Shown here: piece after piece, positions 1 to 10,837 of the stretch | Numbering within the stretch: the first letter of the stretch is position 1 | Layout: every line of letters starts with the position of its first letter | NCBI GenBank assembly: GCA_013397865.1 | Contig: VZTI01001766.1 | Location: forward strand, 1,863,888-1,927,887 | Direction of reading: 5' to 3' | DNA: 64,000 bases | Source: Struthidea cinerea | Taxonomy: Eukaryota > Chordata > Aves > Passeriformes > Corcoracidae | Program-made: the position numbers and the translations under genes | Notes under the pieces: generated by a model | Databases searched by the model: none | Told to the model about the DNA's origin: nothing | What the model saw: only the letters and a program-made list of their open reading frames with translations

Positions 1-94
1 CCCAAGACCTTGGCAGACTGAAGCATTAAGGAAAGTTATGCTCTTTGCATTTATTTTAAACAAGCTATCACTGCATAAAAGTTAGCTGAAATAC

Positions 95-145
95 CTGAAA
101 CAGATAGAGCTTCTCCAGTAGACTTCTGGCCAGGAACACGTCAAT
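95..145 (-). CDS. POLR3E: POLR3E coding exon 2 (residues 13-29)
   Basis: Seventeen codons in phase 0, with AG at 146-147 and GT at 93-94. The encoded LEKLYLFQ segment is characteristic of RPC5; human continues with YPVRPA in the next exon, which would lie left of this window. Confidence 0.9.
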
Positions 146-964
146 CTAAACAGCAAAACAAACAACTTTCATCAGATGCCAGCTGTAATAGAAGTATAAC
201 CCTTAGAGCTCAAATACTGACAACATTAGCTTTTCATTACGAACTCTAACATAAAACAGATTCATGACTCTCCTGTCAAAAGTTTCCTCTCTGCTTTGAC
301 ATGAAATTCTGCAGCTGGCCTCTTTAAAAACCAAACCTAAAAACCCCACTAAAAAGAGGCAGCAGACAGCGGCTCTAGCTGTGTTTTTCCTCTCTAAGGA
401 AACTTGGCAAACAAGTGTGAAAGAGGAATTTTTTTCCTCCAAGGGACTGAAGCAAATCTGTTATCACAATTATAGAAAGAGGAGGAAGTTCTCACTTTGG
501 CAGCACGACTGAAAGGTAAGTTGGTTACTGGTATTTTGGCATAAAATCTTTCTAAATTAGACAAGAGACACCCACATCCTCAATCTGGTTCAATACTTGC
601 ATTTGGCCATCAGAACTGAAAATGCACAGATGTTCCATGAACACAACATAGGGAAGCTGCCATTTTAGATACACTCCTGACAATTGCCACTCCTTTTCTC
701 ATGGCTTTTCACCTTCTATGAACTTGCCCACAATCCTTTGTAGAGAGCCAGCCACTGCTTATAAGACAACCACTGATGTTGATGACACATTGTTTCAGCA
801 ATGTAAGAACACTGGGAATTGTAGTAATCAAAATTATAAAAACTTCTCATGTACAGTCACTGCTGCCACAATACACTTTTACCTCTTGTATAATTGGATC
901 ATCTTCTTCATTTGCCATGCTAGGATAAAACAAAGCTTTTTCTTGTCTTATTCCTCGGCACAAC
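95..964 (-). CDS. POLR3E: POLR3E, RNA polymerase III subunit RPC5, N-terminal part (partial)
   Basis: RPC5 is a subunit of nuclear RNA polymerase III; with RPC4 it forms a TFIIF-like subcomplex that acts in initiation and termination. Only the 5' end of the gene is in the window, and the rest lies left of position 1. Two coding exons are visible. The first (ATG at 916-918) encodes MANEEDDPIIQE, nearly identical to the human N-terminus. The second (95-145) encodes IDVFLARSLLEKLYLFQ, matching the next human residues. Both exons have AG acceptors and GT donors and join in phase 0. The non-coding first exon should lie in the CpG island near 4.2-5.3 kb, probably partly inside the assembly gap. The gene lies downstream of EEF2K on the same strand, as in human. 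Identification rests on 29 residues plus synteny; I am confident. Confidence 0.93.
146..882 (-). other. POLR3E intron between coding exons 1 and 2
   Basis: Ordinary intron of 737 bases with GT and AG ends. I see no further exon or recognisable repeat in it. Confidence 0.8.
883..964 (-). CDS. POLR3E: POLR3E exon with start codon
   Basis: The acceptor is a pyrimidine tract ending TTTCAG at 965-970. The exon has 46 nt of 5' UTR, the ATG at 916-918, and 12 codons (residues 1-12), then a GT donor at 881-882 in phase 0. A second possible acceptor (CCTAG) lies a few bases before the ATG, but it would not change the protein. Confidence 0.9.
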
Positions 965-3900
965 CTGAAAGAAAACAGGAATGTCATAAGAATAATTTCA
1001 TCTGTGTCACATACCACATGCAGCCTAGAGCACTGTTCAAGTTAACTTCGCTCCTTTCAGTGATAATCTGTTTAGTCTGTATTTTGAAGGAATGGATGTG
1101 TTTGCATGAACAGGTCCCTAATACTCAACAATCTTGATCGAAGGCCACAAAATCATAGAGGCAAGTGAATGTCTCAAAACTAGGTAAACTGCTGTAACTT
1201 CTGTGGAAGCTGCAGTTATTAAGAAAGCCCTGAACCAGAGCCCTAGGGAGGGAAAGCCAGCCTTTTGCACTTGCACAAGGCGTATCTTTTACACACTGTG
1301 GTACAGTAACACACAGGTAGCAGCTGTTTTCCAGCCACAACCGGCCCTGCAGCACCACGGTCTCAGATATTCCGTCTGGGAATACCCCGACTTTGATTTC
1401 ACGTCCCTGACACACTGCAGCCTTGTCTCCTGACCTGCCACTCTGCAGACTGTGCTGCTAAATGAGAGCTCCAGAACACGCTCCTCAGCCTTTCCTGGAG
1501 TCCTCCTAAACCAGCAGAATAGCAGATTTTTCTTCGTAACCACGCCAACTCCAATGAAAATAAGACTCTGATATTAACTCGGGATTGGATACTCTGGAAC
1601 AAAAGTTCATTATGTTCAATCCTGTGCTGGAGTCAGTGTCGTGCCTGGTTCAGACCTCTGAATAAAAAATGATCTCTCAGCTAAAGCAACAATAGTTTTT
1701 CCCTGCCGAAATCAAACAAAAGCATTTACAAATTATTTGGGATGCCACTGCAGCAATGTTAAGACACTGTTAATCAGCCAATACTGGTCAAGATAGGCAT
1801 AAAAAAATAAGACCTCTCACAAACTGACCAAGGAAAGTTTTAACAACAAAGATGACCAGGCAAAGAAACAAGATCTGTGTTCAGGAACTCTCCCTCGCTG
1901 TCCTTACTCCTTGAGGACAGCTTGCTTCTTTGCTGGACCTCCTATGGAGGAAGAAACAGCATCCAGGATCAGCTGGGAAAGAAGGAACCCAGCATCCACG
2001 TTACATCTAGGACAATGGCATTTTTTTCAAATACTCAAGGCACCACACAATTTAGGCAGCTCAGTGTATTTCAGCTGACATGCAGGCTTCTCAAACATCA
2101 CATTCATGTACACACAGTTATCTAAGAAGCCTTTCAGAGAGGCTGGACATTCTGGATATGAGTGTTATTAACATCCATTCAGGCTTGCACTGTTTCTGCC
2201 ATTCCACCTAGAAATCTGATTCCGTATTTTTCACTTACAGACTCTCTGCTACCAAAAAAGTGCCCCTCCCAGTACTGAGCTGGCACTTTCCATTTCTTCA
2301 TGCACCAGCATATCCCAGGGTCTTTCCACCATACATATGTATTTGAAAATTTATGACATAGTACTTCAGATTCCTATCTGAAATAATTTTGTAGAAATGC
2401 AAAACCCTTCACAGCAAAAAGCCAGCACCTTAACCAGTCTGGGCTGTGAGCAAAGCCCTGAGTATGTGATATCTGACTGATATCAGTGTTTTCTGCGATC
2501 AGGCACCCAGTTCTTCCCAGAAATACACACAAATATGTTTTAAAGAACTGGATTTGTCAGTCCCATTTTTGCTTTCCCTGCTCACGTCCCCTGGCTGGCC
2601 CAACACCTGACAGCTCTGCACGACACGGAACAACACAGCTGCCGATGGGAGGGTGCCCAAGATGTGTGAGGACATGTGGTAACACCCAAAAGGTGGGACA
2701 CCTGGGTCCAAACCCTCCTGCCTCACACCCCTGAGAGAACCGGGAACCACCCTTCCCTTCCCAACAGCCTGCATGCCAAGTGTCTGCTAGGCTTGTTCTC
2801 TCTCTTCTGAGAAAGTTATTTCACTTTTGAGAAGAGAAATTAAGATTCCCTGGGCTAAGGAGGGACAGAGAGACTTAGCCTGAAGGACCTGGTCTCTGGT
2901 CCCTCACCGAGCGCTGCTTATGCAATTACACACAAAATCTCTTTGTGAATCCACCTGTCACTACTCAGGGAAAATGCTGTATTACAGAAACTACATTTTT
3001 CTCTTAGTCCTGTAAAGACAAAGCATGACTACAGATCCTTTTACTGGAAAGTGAGACTGACACATCTATAAATAGGAAGCAGTGTGTCCCAGCACAACTT
3101 ACAGTACTCATGCAACTGGAAGAAATCCTCTGAATCAGAATGAAGGCGTGCAGACACAATCCTGTGTCTGATACATACACATATATAGAGTGGTGTAATT
3201 TCCACATTTCTCACATACATATATTTATGATACCACAAGAGGTACAGAATGGAATCAAACACTAAGAGACAGCAAACATGGTCAGCAGGTTCAAACTTCT
3301 TTAGGTAGAACTGTTTTAAGAGGGACTTTCCTTTAAGATGCAAATCAAAGTACAATGCAAGTTATTTGTGTGAATCATTAAACTTTAGAACAGCTCACAG
3401 GAGGGCAAGACATATAAATCTTCTAATTTCTCCTGCAAAGTGACCAATGCAAGGACCAATCCATGAAACTGCTCATCAGCTGCCTGTAACACCAACAATT
3501 TAGAACCAATGAGGAAAAATGTTGTGGCTAAAGAACTGTAAAAATCAAGTGATGAAGCAACTGAATCCTGCATCTAACTCAGAGCTTAGAAGGGCATTTG
3601 AATATTAGAGATTTAATTTAATTTCATTACCAAAGACTTGAATATAACTGTGAGAAGGTAAACTGCAAATCTGCACACCATTTGACACACAGACTTTTAG
3701 TCAAGCCTGCAAGAAATGCTCCAGTATTTCATTCTTACCCAAATTCATCAGTAATAACAGACCCCCAAAGTGCTAACACTGAAACCTGAAATATTCTTCA
3801 TATAATCATGCAGTGCCAAGGAAAGGCCAGGAATTCCTGCTACATCAGTGCCTGAAAGTACAAATGCTGAAACAGCAACGTGGGAAAAGTGCCATCTCCT

Positions 3901-4200
3901 GAATCACTGCCACAACTCACTCTGGCAGCCGGACTCCTCTGGAAGGGGCTCTCAGCAACCCTCTCGCTCAGGGTGGCCCATGACACACACTAAAATGGAA
4001 GCTGCAAAAAGAAGCTGAAGCACCTTCCATACATTTATGATAATTATCATTTTGACCCAATTACTAGCTTCATTTTCTCCTCGTCTGCAAGCAGCTTTGC
4101 ACAGTCATCCTCTGGCAGTGAACCCAAGAGGGCTCCTCTGCACCAGGACCTCTCTGTGGAGGTGATGTCACTGAAGCAAACCTTTGGGGTTTAACAGATT
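965..4200 (-). other. POLR3E intron 1 (5' UTR intron)
   Basis: About 3.2 kb of AT-rich, non-coding sequence between the CpG island and the start-codon exon. ORFs here are short and carry no recognisable family motif. In mouse a MIR element in this intron is transcribed antisense by Pol III; I could not identify a MIR copy here by eye. Confidence 0.6.
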
Positions 4201-4279
4201 ACGCATCAAGCACAAACCTTTTTTTACCACCTCAACGCTTGTGTGGCGCAGGACGTGCCAGGCCTGTGCTGCGAGGGGC

Positions 4280-4901
4280 NNNNNNNNNNNNNNNNNNNNN
4301 NNNNNNNNNNNNNNNNNNNNNNNNNNNNNNNNNNNNNNNNNNNNNNNNNNNNNNNNNNNNNNNNNNNNNNNNNNNNNNNNNNNNNNNNNNNNNNNNNNNN
4401 NNNNNNNNNNNNNNNNNNNNNNNNNNNNNNNNNNNNNNNNNNNNNNNNNNNNNNNNNNNNNNNNNNNNNNNNNNNNNNNNNNNNNNNNNNNNNNNNNNNN
4501 NNNNNNNNNNNNNNNNNNNNNNNNNNNNNNNNNNNNNNNNNNNNNNNNNNNNNNNNNNNNNNNNNNNNNNNNNNNNNNNNNNNNNNNNNNNNNNNNNNNN
4601 NNNNNNNNNNNNNNNNNNNNNNNNNNNNNNNNNNNNNNNNNNNNNNNNNNNNNNNNNNNNNNNNNNNNNNNNNNNNNNNNNNNNNNNNNNNNNNNNNNNN
4701 NNNNNNNNNNNNNNNNNNNNNNNNNNNNNNNNNNNNNNNNNNNNNNNNNNNNNNNNNNNNNNNNNNNNNNNNNNNNNNNNNNNNNNNNNNNNNNNNNNNN
4801 NNNNNNNNNNNNNNNNNNNNNNNNNNNNNNNNNNNNNNNNNNNNNNNNNNNNNNNNNNNNNNNNNNNNNNNNNNNNNNNNNNNNNNNNNNNNNNNNNNNN
4901 N
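4280..4901. other. Assembly gap (622 N)
   Basis: Unbroken run of N inside a GC-rich island. Open frames drawn across it have no meaning. It probably hides part of the POLR3E first exon or core promoter. Confidence 0.99.
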
Positions 4902-5085
4902 GTGCGGGCCGGGCGGGCGGCGGCAGCGCCGCTCCCCCGCTCCCGGTGTCGGTGGGGCAGCGCTCAGGCAGCCGCCATGTTGGTGGCCCCCGGGCCGGCA
5001 CGTGGGGACGCGGCGCCTCCTCCTACCCACAATGCTCTCCCCGCCGCCGCTGCCGCCAGGGGGCGGTGGCACCTGCCCGCGCCGC

Positions 5086-5095
5086 AAAAAAAAAA
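5086..5095 (-). terminator. Pol III terminator of tRNA-Leu(AAG)
   Basis: Ten consecutive T on the minus strand begin seven bases after the tRNA 3' end. Four or more T in this position is the normal Pol III stop signal. Confidence 0.9.
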
Positions 5096-5102
5096 CCACT
5101 GC

Positions 5103-5184
5103 TGGCAGCGGTGGGATTCGAACCCACGCCCCCGAAGAGACTGGAGCCTTAATCCAGCGCCTTAGACCGCTCGGCCACGCTACC
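5103..5184 (-). tRNA. tRNA-Leu, anticodon AAG
   Basis: An 82-nt type II tRNA. Reading the minus strand, the acceptor stem GGTAGCG pairs with CGCTGCC, followed by the discriminator A. The anticodon stem CTGGA/TCCAG encloses loop TTAAGGC, giving anticodon AAG. The long variable arm has a CTC/GGG stem with a TTCG loop. The internal promoters are intact (A box TGGCCGAGCGG, B box GGTTCGAATCC), and a T-run terminator follows. There is no intron. It matches the human tRNA-Leu-AAG as I recall it and looks functional. Confidence 0.97.
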
Positions 5185-5484
5185 GCCTGACGAGCCGACT
5201 TTTCGGCGACACTTTTATTCCAGATAATGTTCTTTCCTCTTTCCCGCACCTCTCCACGCCCAGCACTCGCTCTCCCCACACGCCCCTTCTACCCGAAAAA
5301 TAAAATGCGGGGGATCCTTTTCAGCCCGTTCCCAAGCAGCGGCACTTGGAGCGGCGCGATGCACCCAGGGACGGACGGGCGGGAGCAGCTGTGCCCGAGC
5401 CCTCTGCACCGCGCCCGGTGCCACGTGGATGCCACGGAGCAGCACAGCCGCCTGCGCGGTACGTGTGGCATCTCTCGGACACCC

Positions 5485-7802
5485 CCTCTGAAAGCCTAAA
5501 AAAAGTTCTAAAATTTTAATTTTCCGTTGCAAAGCCACCACTCACTGAATTTGCACAGTCAAAAGTCAGTAGTTTATGGCTAGGGGGTTGTTCTTTTGCT
5601 TACAGCACAGGGACCAGCAGGGCAGTGGTCAGTACACTTGTGCAGAGGGGTGGTAGCAGACCTCAGCTGCTGGTGCTCCATGAACGTGCCCCTGGGAGTC
5701 TCTGGCCGCACATTGCCCGAGAGTCTGGTAAGTTTTGTTAAAGAATTAATGTTATTTTCACCACTTAGTTACAACTGAAGGGTTGGATTTGGAGAAAAAT
5801 TCCAGCTTCTCTACGGTAAGGCCACAAAGCCTTAATGCAGCTTGATTTAATCCTGTCCTTGTGGCACTTCATTTAAATAGGATAGAGAAATAAACCTGCT
5901 GGAGCCCTGCTGACAGCATCATTCAGCCCTTTCCCCTGGCACCTCCCGCAGTCTGTCCCTGCAGCACCCGGCGGTGCCAGCTCTCTTTCCAGGGAGCTGC
6001 CGCACATGGAATCGTGGAATGGTTTGGTTGGGGTTGGAAGTGTCTTTCAAAGGTCTGATAGTCCAACCCCCTGCACTGAGCAGGGACATCTTCAACCCGA
6101 TCAGGTAGCTCAGAGCCCCATCCAACCTGAGCTTGGATGTTTAAAGGGACGAGGCATCCACCCCCTCTCTGGGCAACCTGTGCCTGCGTTCCACCACTCT
6201 CACTGGGAGAAGCTGCAGCATTGCAGTCTTGCAAAAAATTTCATTCACTGCCTACAAGCACTGAGGAACAACAGCACACACATGTAAACATGAATAAACT
6301 CCTCCAGTGCTGCTGCAGTTGCACACCCTCAGTTCAGTGCCTTTTCAGGATGTGAGGGTTTTTAAGAACAGAGGGAGCTGACTTTGCAGAGCAGCAGGAG
6401 AGGTTCAGGGAGGAGAGGAGGCTGGTGGCACTTGGGACACCAGTTTTTTCATTTCACCTGTGCAGTGTCAGTTACAATTACAGGACTTTTTTCCAAATTA
6501 GGAAAGAATTAACGTAGAGGAGAACTTAAACTATAACACAAGCTACCAGCCTCACTACATTGTTTTCCTGGCCCAGGAGTTAGCCAGAGAACAGCAGGGA
6601 CCCAACTTCCAGACTAAGGGCCAGGCCCAATGGTTACAAACTCCTGAGCTGTCCCCACATAGGAGTCAGGTCCGTCAGGGAGCAACTGCGAGATATCCCT
6701 GAACTTAAACCTGAAAACACCCTGACTCACCCCTAGCAGCACTGCCCAGCATCCATCCTGAGAGGTTAAAACGAAATTCTGCCCGTCCCAATTCAGATGA
6801 GAAGTCCTGATTTGACCCATCATAACTACACCTGGCTCTGTCAGCACTCACTCTGCTCTGAGTGACATTACATCTGTGGGGAAAAGAGTGAGATTCAAAT
6901 TAGTCCCACAGACCAGTAATTAAGAAACAGGCAATATTCTTATTTACACTTTATAAGCTGTAAGAGTTTGCTGTCTCCATGGTTTCTGAAGAATGCTATT
7001 CTTACTTTGTTACACTTGCCAAACACTCCATCTCAGAACTATAATAGGCTATAAAGCTACAGCAGTGCCAAATTTCACCATTTTTCATCTTATTGATTCT
7101 ACAGTGCAGAGGCCCAGAAGGTGCTTTTTTGTCAGAAAATTCTGCTGCTTCACAGTGCCTTTGCTAGAGGATAATTTCACATTGTTTAAACTACACAGGT
7201 ATAAGAAGTTCCACCTGTCTAAATAAAGCAATAAAAAAGCAACAGGAAGAGCTCCATTTTTAACAGTTTGAAAGGGCCTGTATCAAACAGATTATTCTTG
7301 AACAGAAAAGGAAATAAATCATATCGAGATGACAGTGTATCATTAGATATTGCAGCCAGGACAAAAACCTCTCCCACCTCAAATCACAGAGCCCAGGAGT
7401 TTCCAGCCCATTCTCAGCACCAAACAAAAGCTAAAGGCTTAGGGAGGCCTCTGCAGCACCCTGCAAAGGAGCCCTCCAGCCCTTATATTTTATCCTCCAT
7501 TAGGTACAGGCACCACATCTGTAATCAAATGCAAAGCAGAGAGAGCATCAACCATTTTGTTTTCTGGAGGAAAACGGATTTCGTTGCTACACATCTAATA
7601 ATTTCCTCCCAGTTAGTTACTTCTGACTGTTGAAAGGGAATGAAATCAGGAATGGAATAATACAAACAACGGAGAGGATTTCTGGAAGCTTGCAATAGTA
7701 GGATTGAATTTTGGCAATATGTAAAGAAAAAAAAAAAAAAACCAAAAGCAAACGCCCACAATCAATGAGTAAAACTCTGAGAGAAGTGACAAAAAGAACA
7801 AT
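5485..7802. other. Spacer between POLR3E promoter and EEF2K 3' end
   Basis: No gene recognised. It contains one CR1 fragment (6004-6236) and a near-pure A tract at 7727-7741. The ORFs present lack splice-site support and family motifs. Confidence 0.65.
6004..6236 (-). mobile_element. CR1 LINE 3' fragment
   Basis: On the plus strand the copy reads as the reverse complement of a CR1 3' end: TGGAATGGTTTGG, then GGGTTGGAAGTG, TCCAACCCCCTGCA, GAGCAGGGACATCTTCAAC and CTCTGGGCAACCTGTGCC. It is 5'-truncated and diverged. CR1 is the main LINE family of birds. Confidence 0.9.
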
Positions 7803-7808
7803 TTTATT
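7803..7808 (-). terminator. Candidate polyadenylation signal of EEF2K
   Basis: AATAAA on the minus strand, followed within 30 nt by a T-rich element (GTTCTTTTTGTC). It is the last good signal before the spacer. Alternative signals near 8020 could also be used. Confidence 0.45.
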
Positions 7809-10727
7809 GACTAGCCAGAATGAACCCAGACAAAGTGAATGAGAGGACTAAGTGATGCAGGCAAGCAGTATTTGCTTGTCTGACATACAAACAAAGGCTT
7901 CCATCTCACTGTCCTTACCCAAGCAATATTCCCACTGACATCTGGAAACACTGAACACGGGTAAGTTCTGGCAGGCTGAGCCTCGGATTTATTTTCACAT
8001 TTTTAAAAAATACTGATTTTTATTTATTCATTGTGAATAGATTAAAAATACAGCATATAGCAGTATCATAGCAAAAGTCTTTAAAATATACAGCTTTTCC
8101 CTTCAAAAGAATGTCACAGAATAAGTTGTGAATATTTCTGTAAACAATTTCCGTTTTCATATTATTGACAGTCCCTTTTATTGTATGGTTAAATCATATG
8201 ATACACCTTAGCACAGAAGGTAGTCTTCATCACTAAAAAGCAGTATTTGCAAACAAAGAATTAATCATAATAATTTTTGCACTGCATTGTGTGCACATTC
8301 ACATACCAGATCTACACAGAGCTGACAGCAACTTCAGCAACTACTGAATTTAGCAAATTAAACTACACCAAAAAGTGTCAATTATTACACTCTACATCCT
8401 TTGCATGCACATTTTGGACAGGCACTTTCAATCTCCTCCCTACATGCTTAGTGGTGTTGTCACACATGCTTCCTTCTCAAGGAAAATCTCAAAGATTTGG
8501 CATCAACACCTTATGAGGCAAACAAATCCTTTTGTCTAAATTTGCTACAGTCCCTACACTGTATAGGTTCTGCACAAAGCAGACTATTCAGCTGTCTTCA
8601 GAGGTGAGTGGCTTCACCTTCCGCTGACAGCTGATACCTCAATGCTATGAACTGAAATAGGAAAAAAAAGCCACATCCCAGAGAGGCCTTAGGCATCTAA
8701 AGCAGAACTTTGGATAGGCACCAAAAACATTCATCTGAGTTGCAGTTCTCTGGTTCTATTTCAACATGTTAGGTACAAAAAGTATCAGGTCCGAAAATCC
8801 GGCCATTTTAGTACCTCACTACCCAAGACCAACTGAGATCTAGAAATGAGACATTCCTCCATTAACGGGTGAAGACCTTGGTCTTCACTCTCAAAACAGA
8901 ACAAAAAAGGCCATGGGCACTGCTTTCCCACAAGCCCTGCAATATACAGCTAAAAGATGTTGCCACGTGCTGCGAGGCTGCTCACAGCTATGGCTGCCTG
9001 GTGGTTACAGCACCAGCCAGAAGCACAACTACTCAGGATTACTTCTCTCCTAGAAAGGATTCAAATACTCCCATCTCACTCCCTTAACCACCAGGAGATC
9101 ACCCCTTTCAGACAATGGCAGTTGTTATTGACATCATCCTTGGATACTATCTGAACAGTAATTCAAGACCCATTTGCCATAAAAAAGAGAAAATGGGAGC
9201 ACAATTTGATCCCAGTGACAGGCACTTGCACAGGAAAGGGAGAACTGACTTCTGTTCCCTGAACAGTTTCTGCATTTTACAAGGAATTAATATTCCTTGG
9301 CTATGCATGTGAGAAATCCTGATCAATCCTGCATCACCTCTCAGCCTGCTTAGCTTTAAGCCTGCTGTTAAGAGCTTGGCTGAAGTGGTGAGCATTGCAG
9401 GTCACTCAGCACTTCACAGGGGCTGCCCCTTGTGCTCATCAATCTACACCTCAGGAGACAGCAAGGCCAAGGAGGCAGAAGCTTCCATCTTAAATCTCCT
9501 GCAAAATGACTGTTAACCACAACCAAGGAACAGGAACAGCTTCTGTACTATCCACATAGACGGCACGGCAGCTTTGGAATAAAGGACTGGATTTGGAAGA
9601 AACTTATCCCTATACAATGGTAATTCAACCACCGCCAGGTATTTGTCCTCCCCTCACTAGTTTGGATTAGGCAAAGAGGACACAAATTCAAAAGTTTCAG
9701 GATAATGCTGTTCTCCCTTTCTAACCAGTAATTCTTCTCTAAATGGCATTTGAAACCATTTGCAGATAAAATACCATTTTAAAATATGCTTAAACCATGT
9801 AAATTGTTATCTGTACACAGAAATAGGTGAATCAACATCTCCTACCCTCTTCAAACATCCATCTGGAAATAGTGGAAAATGTGTTCTCGTTTTAAGTGAG
9901 ATGATCTAGCTTCACTGAGATTTGAGATGCCACTGTAAAAATAACTTCAAATTACCCATATATGACAAATCTTGCTACTGTACATCGCCAGACAAATACA
10001 AGGTCAGTAGAATTTTATCCAACTAAACTTTTATGTGGTGCAAAATGTGAAAATGAGAGAGGTAGCTGGATGCCTCACCTCATCAGGAACATGAGAGATT
10101 TTCTAATGGTATAACATGCAATGTTGGTAATGAATAAAACATTCCACCCTGAATATCCTCACAGCCAATCTGAATCATCTTCCCTATCCCTCCCCAAACT
10201 AAGGATTCCATCTGAAATTCATTTGAGAATAACAGTGTCCAACAGTGTCAGCAAAACAGAATGGGACTACTTATTAACATCAGTCGCTGCATCCATAAAC
10301 TGAAAATTTACATTCATGTGCAAATTTGGTGAGAGACACCAAAAATTATGAAGAAATGCTGAGAATTTAGGAAAATTGTGGAGAAGAAAAATGTAAACTG
10401 ATCATTTGCTGTGTAAAAAACCATGATGTCTAAAACCTAAACAAGAAGGCCTCATTTTCTTCTGTCAAAAAAACTAGGCCCCTTAGTCCTAACAGTAAAA
10501 ATGTACAAAAGGTCCAAGAGAGTTGGTACTATAGCTTTAAAACACAAACAGAAGTATGCTATGGCACCCTACATACTACTTACACTTAGATTTCTACCCT
10601 CAAAAAAATTATAAAACTAAAATACGAAAGAAAGAAACTGGTAACATCACATAAAAATACATCTTTTTAGCTGCAAATGCAGCAAGTGTATTAAAAAATT
10701 ATATACAAGAACTGCTTAATTTCAGTG
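7803..10727 (-). other. EEF2K: EEF2K 3' UTR (probable)
   Basis: About 2.9 kb of AT-rich, non-coding DNA follows the EEF2K stop codon. Candidate AATAAA signals on the minus strand lie at 7803-7808 and in a pair around 8019-8028. The most distal one is followed by a T-rich stretch. A long 3' UTR is usual for this gene. The true end is not determined by sequence alone. Confidence 0.55.
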
Positions 10728-10837
10728 TCATTCTTCCATCATTGCCCAAGCCTCTTCTGCTTTTTGGTAGTACTGATTTGCCAGTCTGCCCTTCATGGCT
10801 TCCATGGCTGCTTCTGCTGCTTCTGTGTAAAGCTCAC
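10728..10837 (-). CDS. EEF2K: EEF2K coding exon 17 (residues 684-719 and stop)
   Basis: Final coding exon with AAEAAMEAMKGRLANQYYQ and the C-terminus AEEAWAMMEE; human differs by Gln for one Met. The stop codon is followed by the 3' UTR. Confidence 0.97.

Larger units (their letters stand above)
4205..5480 (-). promoter_or_regulatory. CpG island, probable POLR3E promoter and first exon
   Basis: GC-rich, CpG-dense DNA flanks an assembly gap on both sides and extends past the tRNA-Leu gene. It sits at the 5' end of POLR3E, where the human gene also has a CpG-island promoter with a tRNA-Leu(AAG) just upstream. The exact first exon and transcription start cannot be placed because of the gap. Confidence 0.7.

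Noticed and set aside
718..1137. 139-codon plus-strand open frame
   Set aside because: It overlaps the POLR3E start-codon exon in antisense and begins at no clear promoter; a shadow of chance.
2400..2460. Weak resemblance to a MIR SINE in POLR3E intron 1
   Set aside because: I looked because a Pol III-transcribed MIR is known in the mouse gene. Only a few short words match and no A/B box pair is clear.
4168..5279. Several 270-350 codon frames on both strands near 4.2-5.3 kb
   Set aside because: They are mostly unknown bases from the assembly gap, and the rest crosses the tRNA-Leu(AAG).
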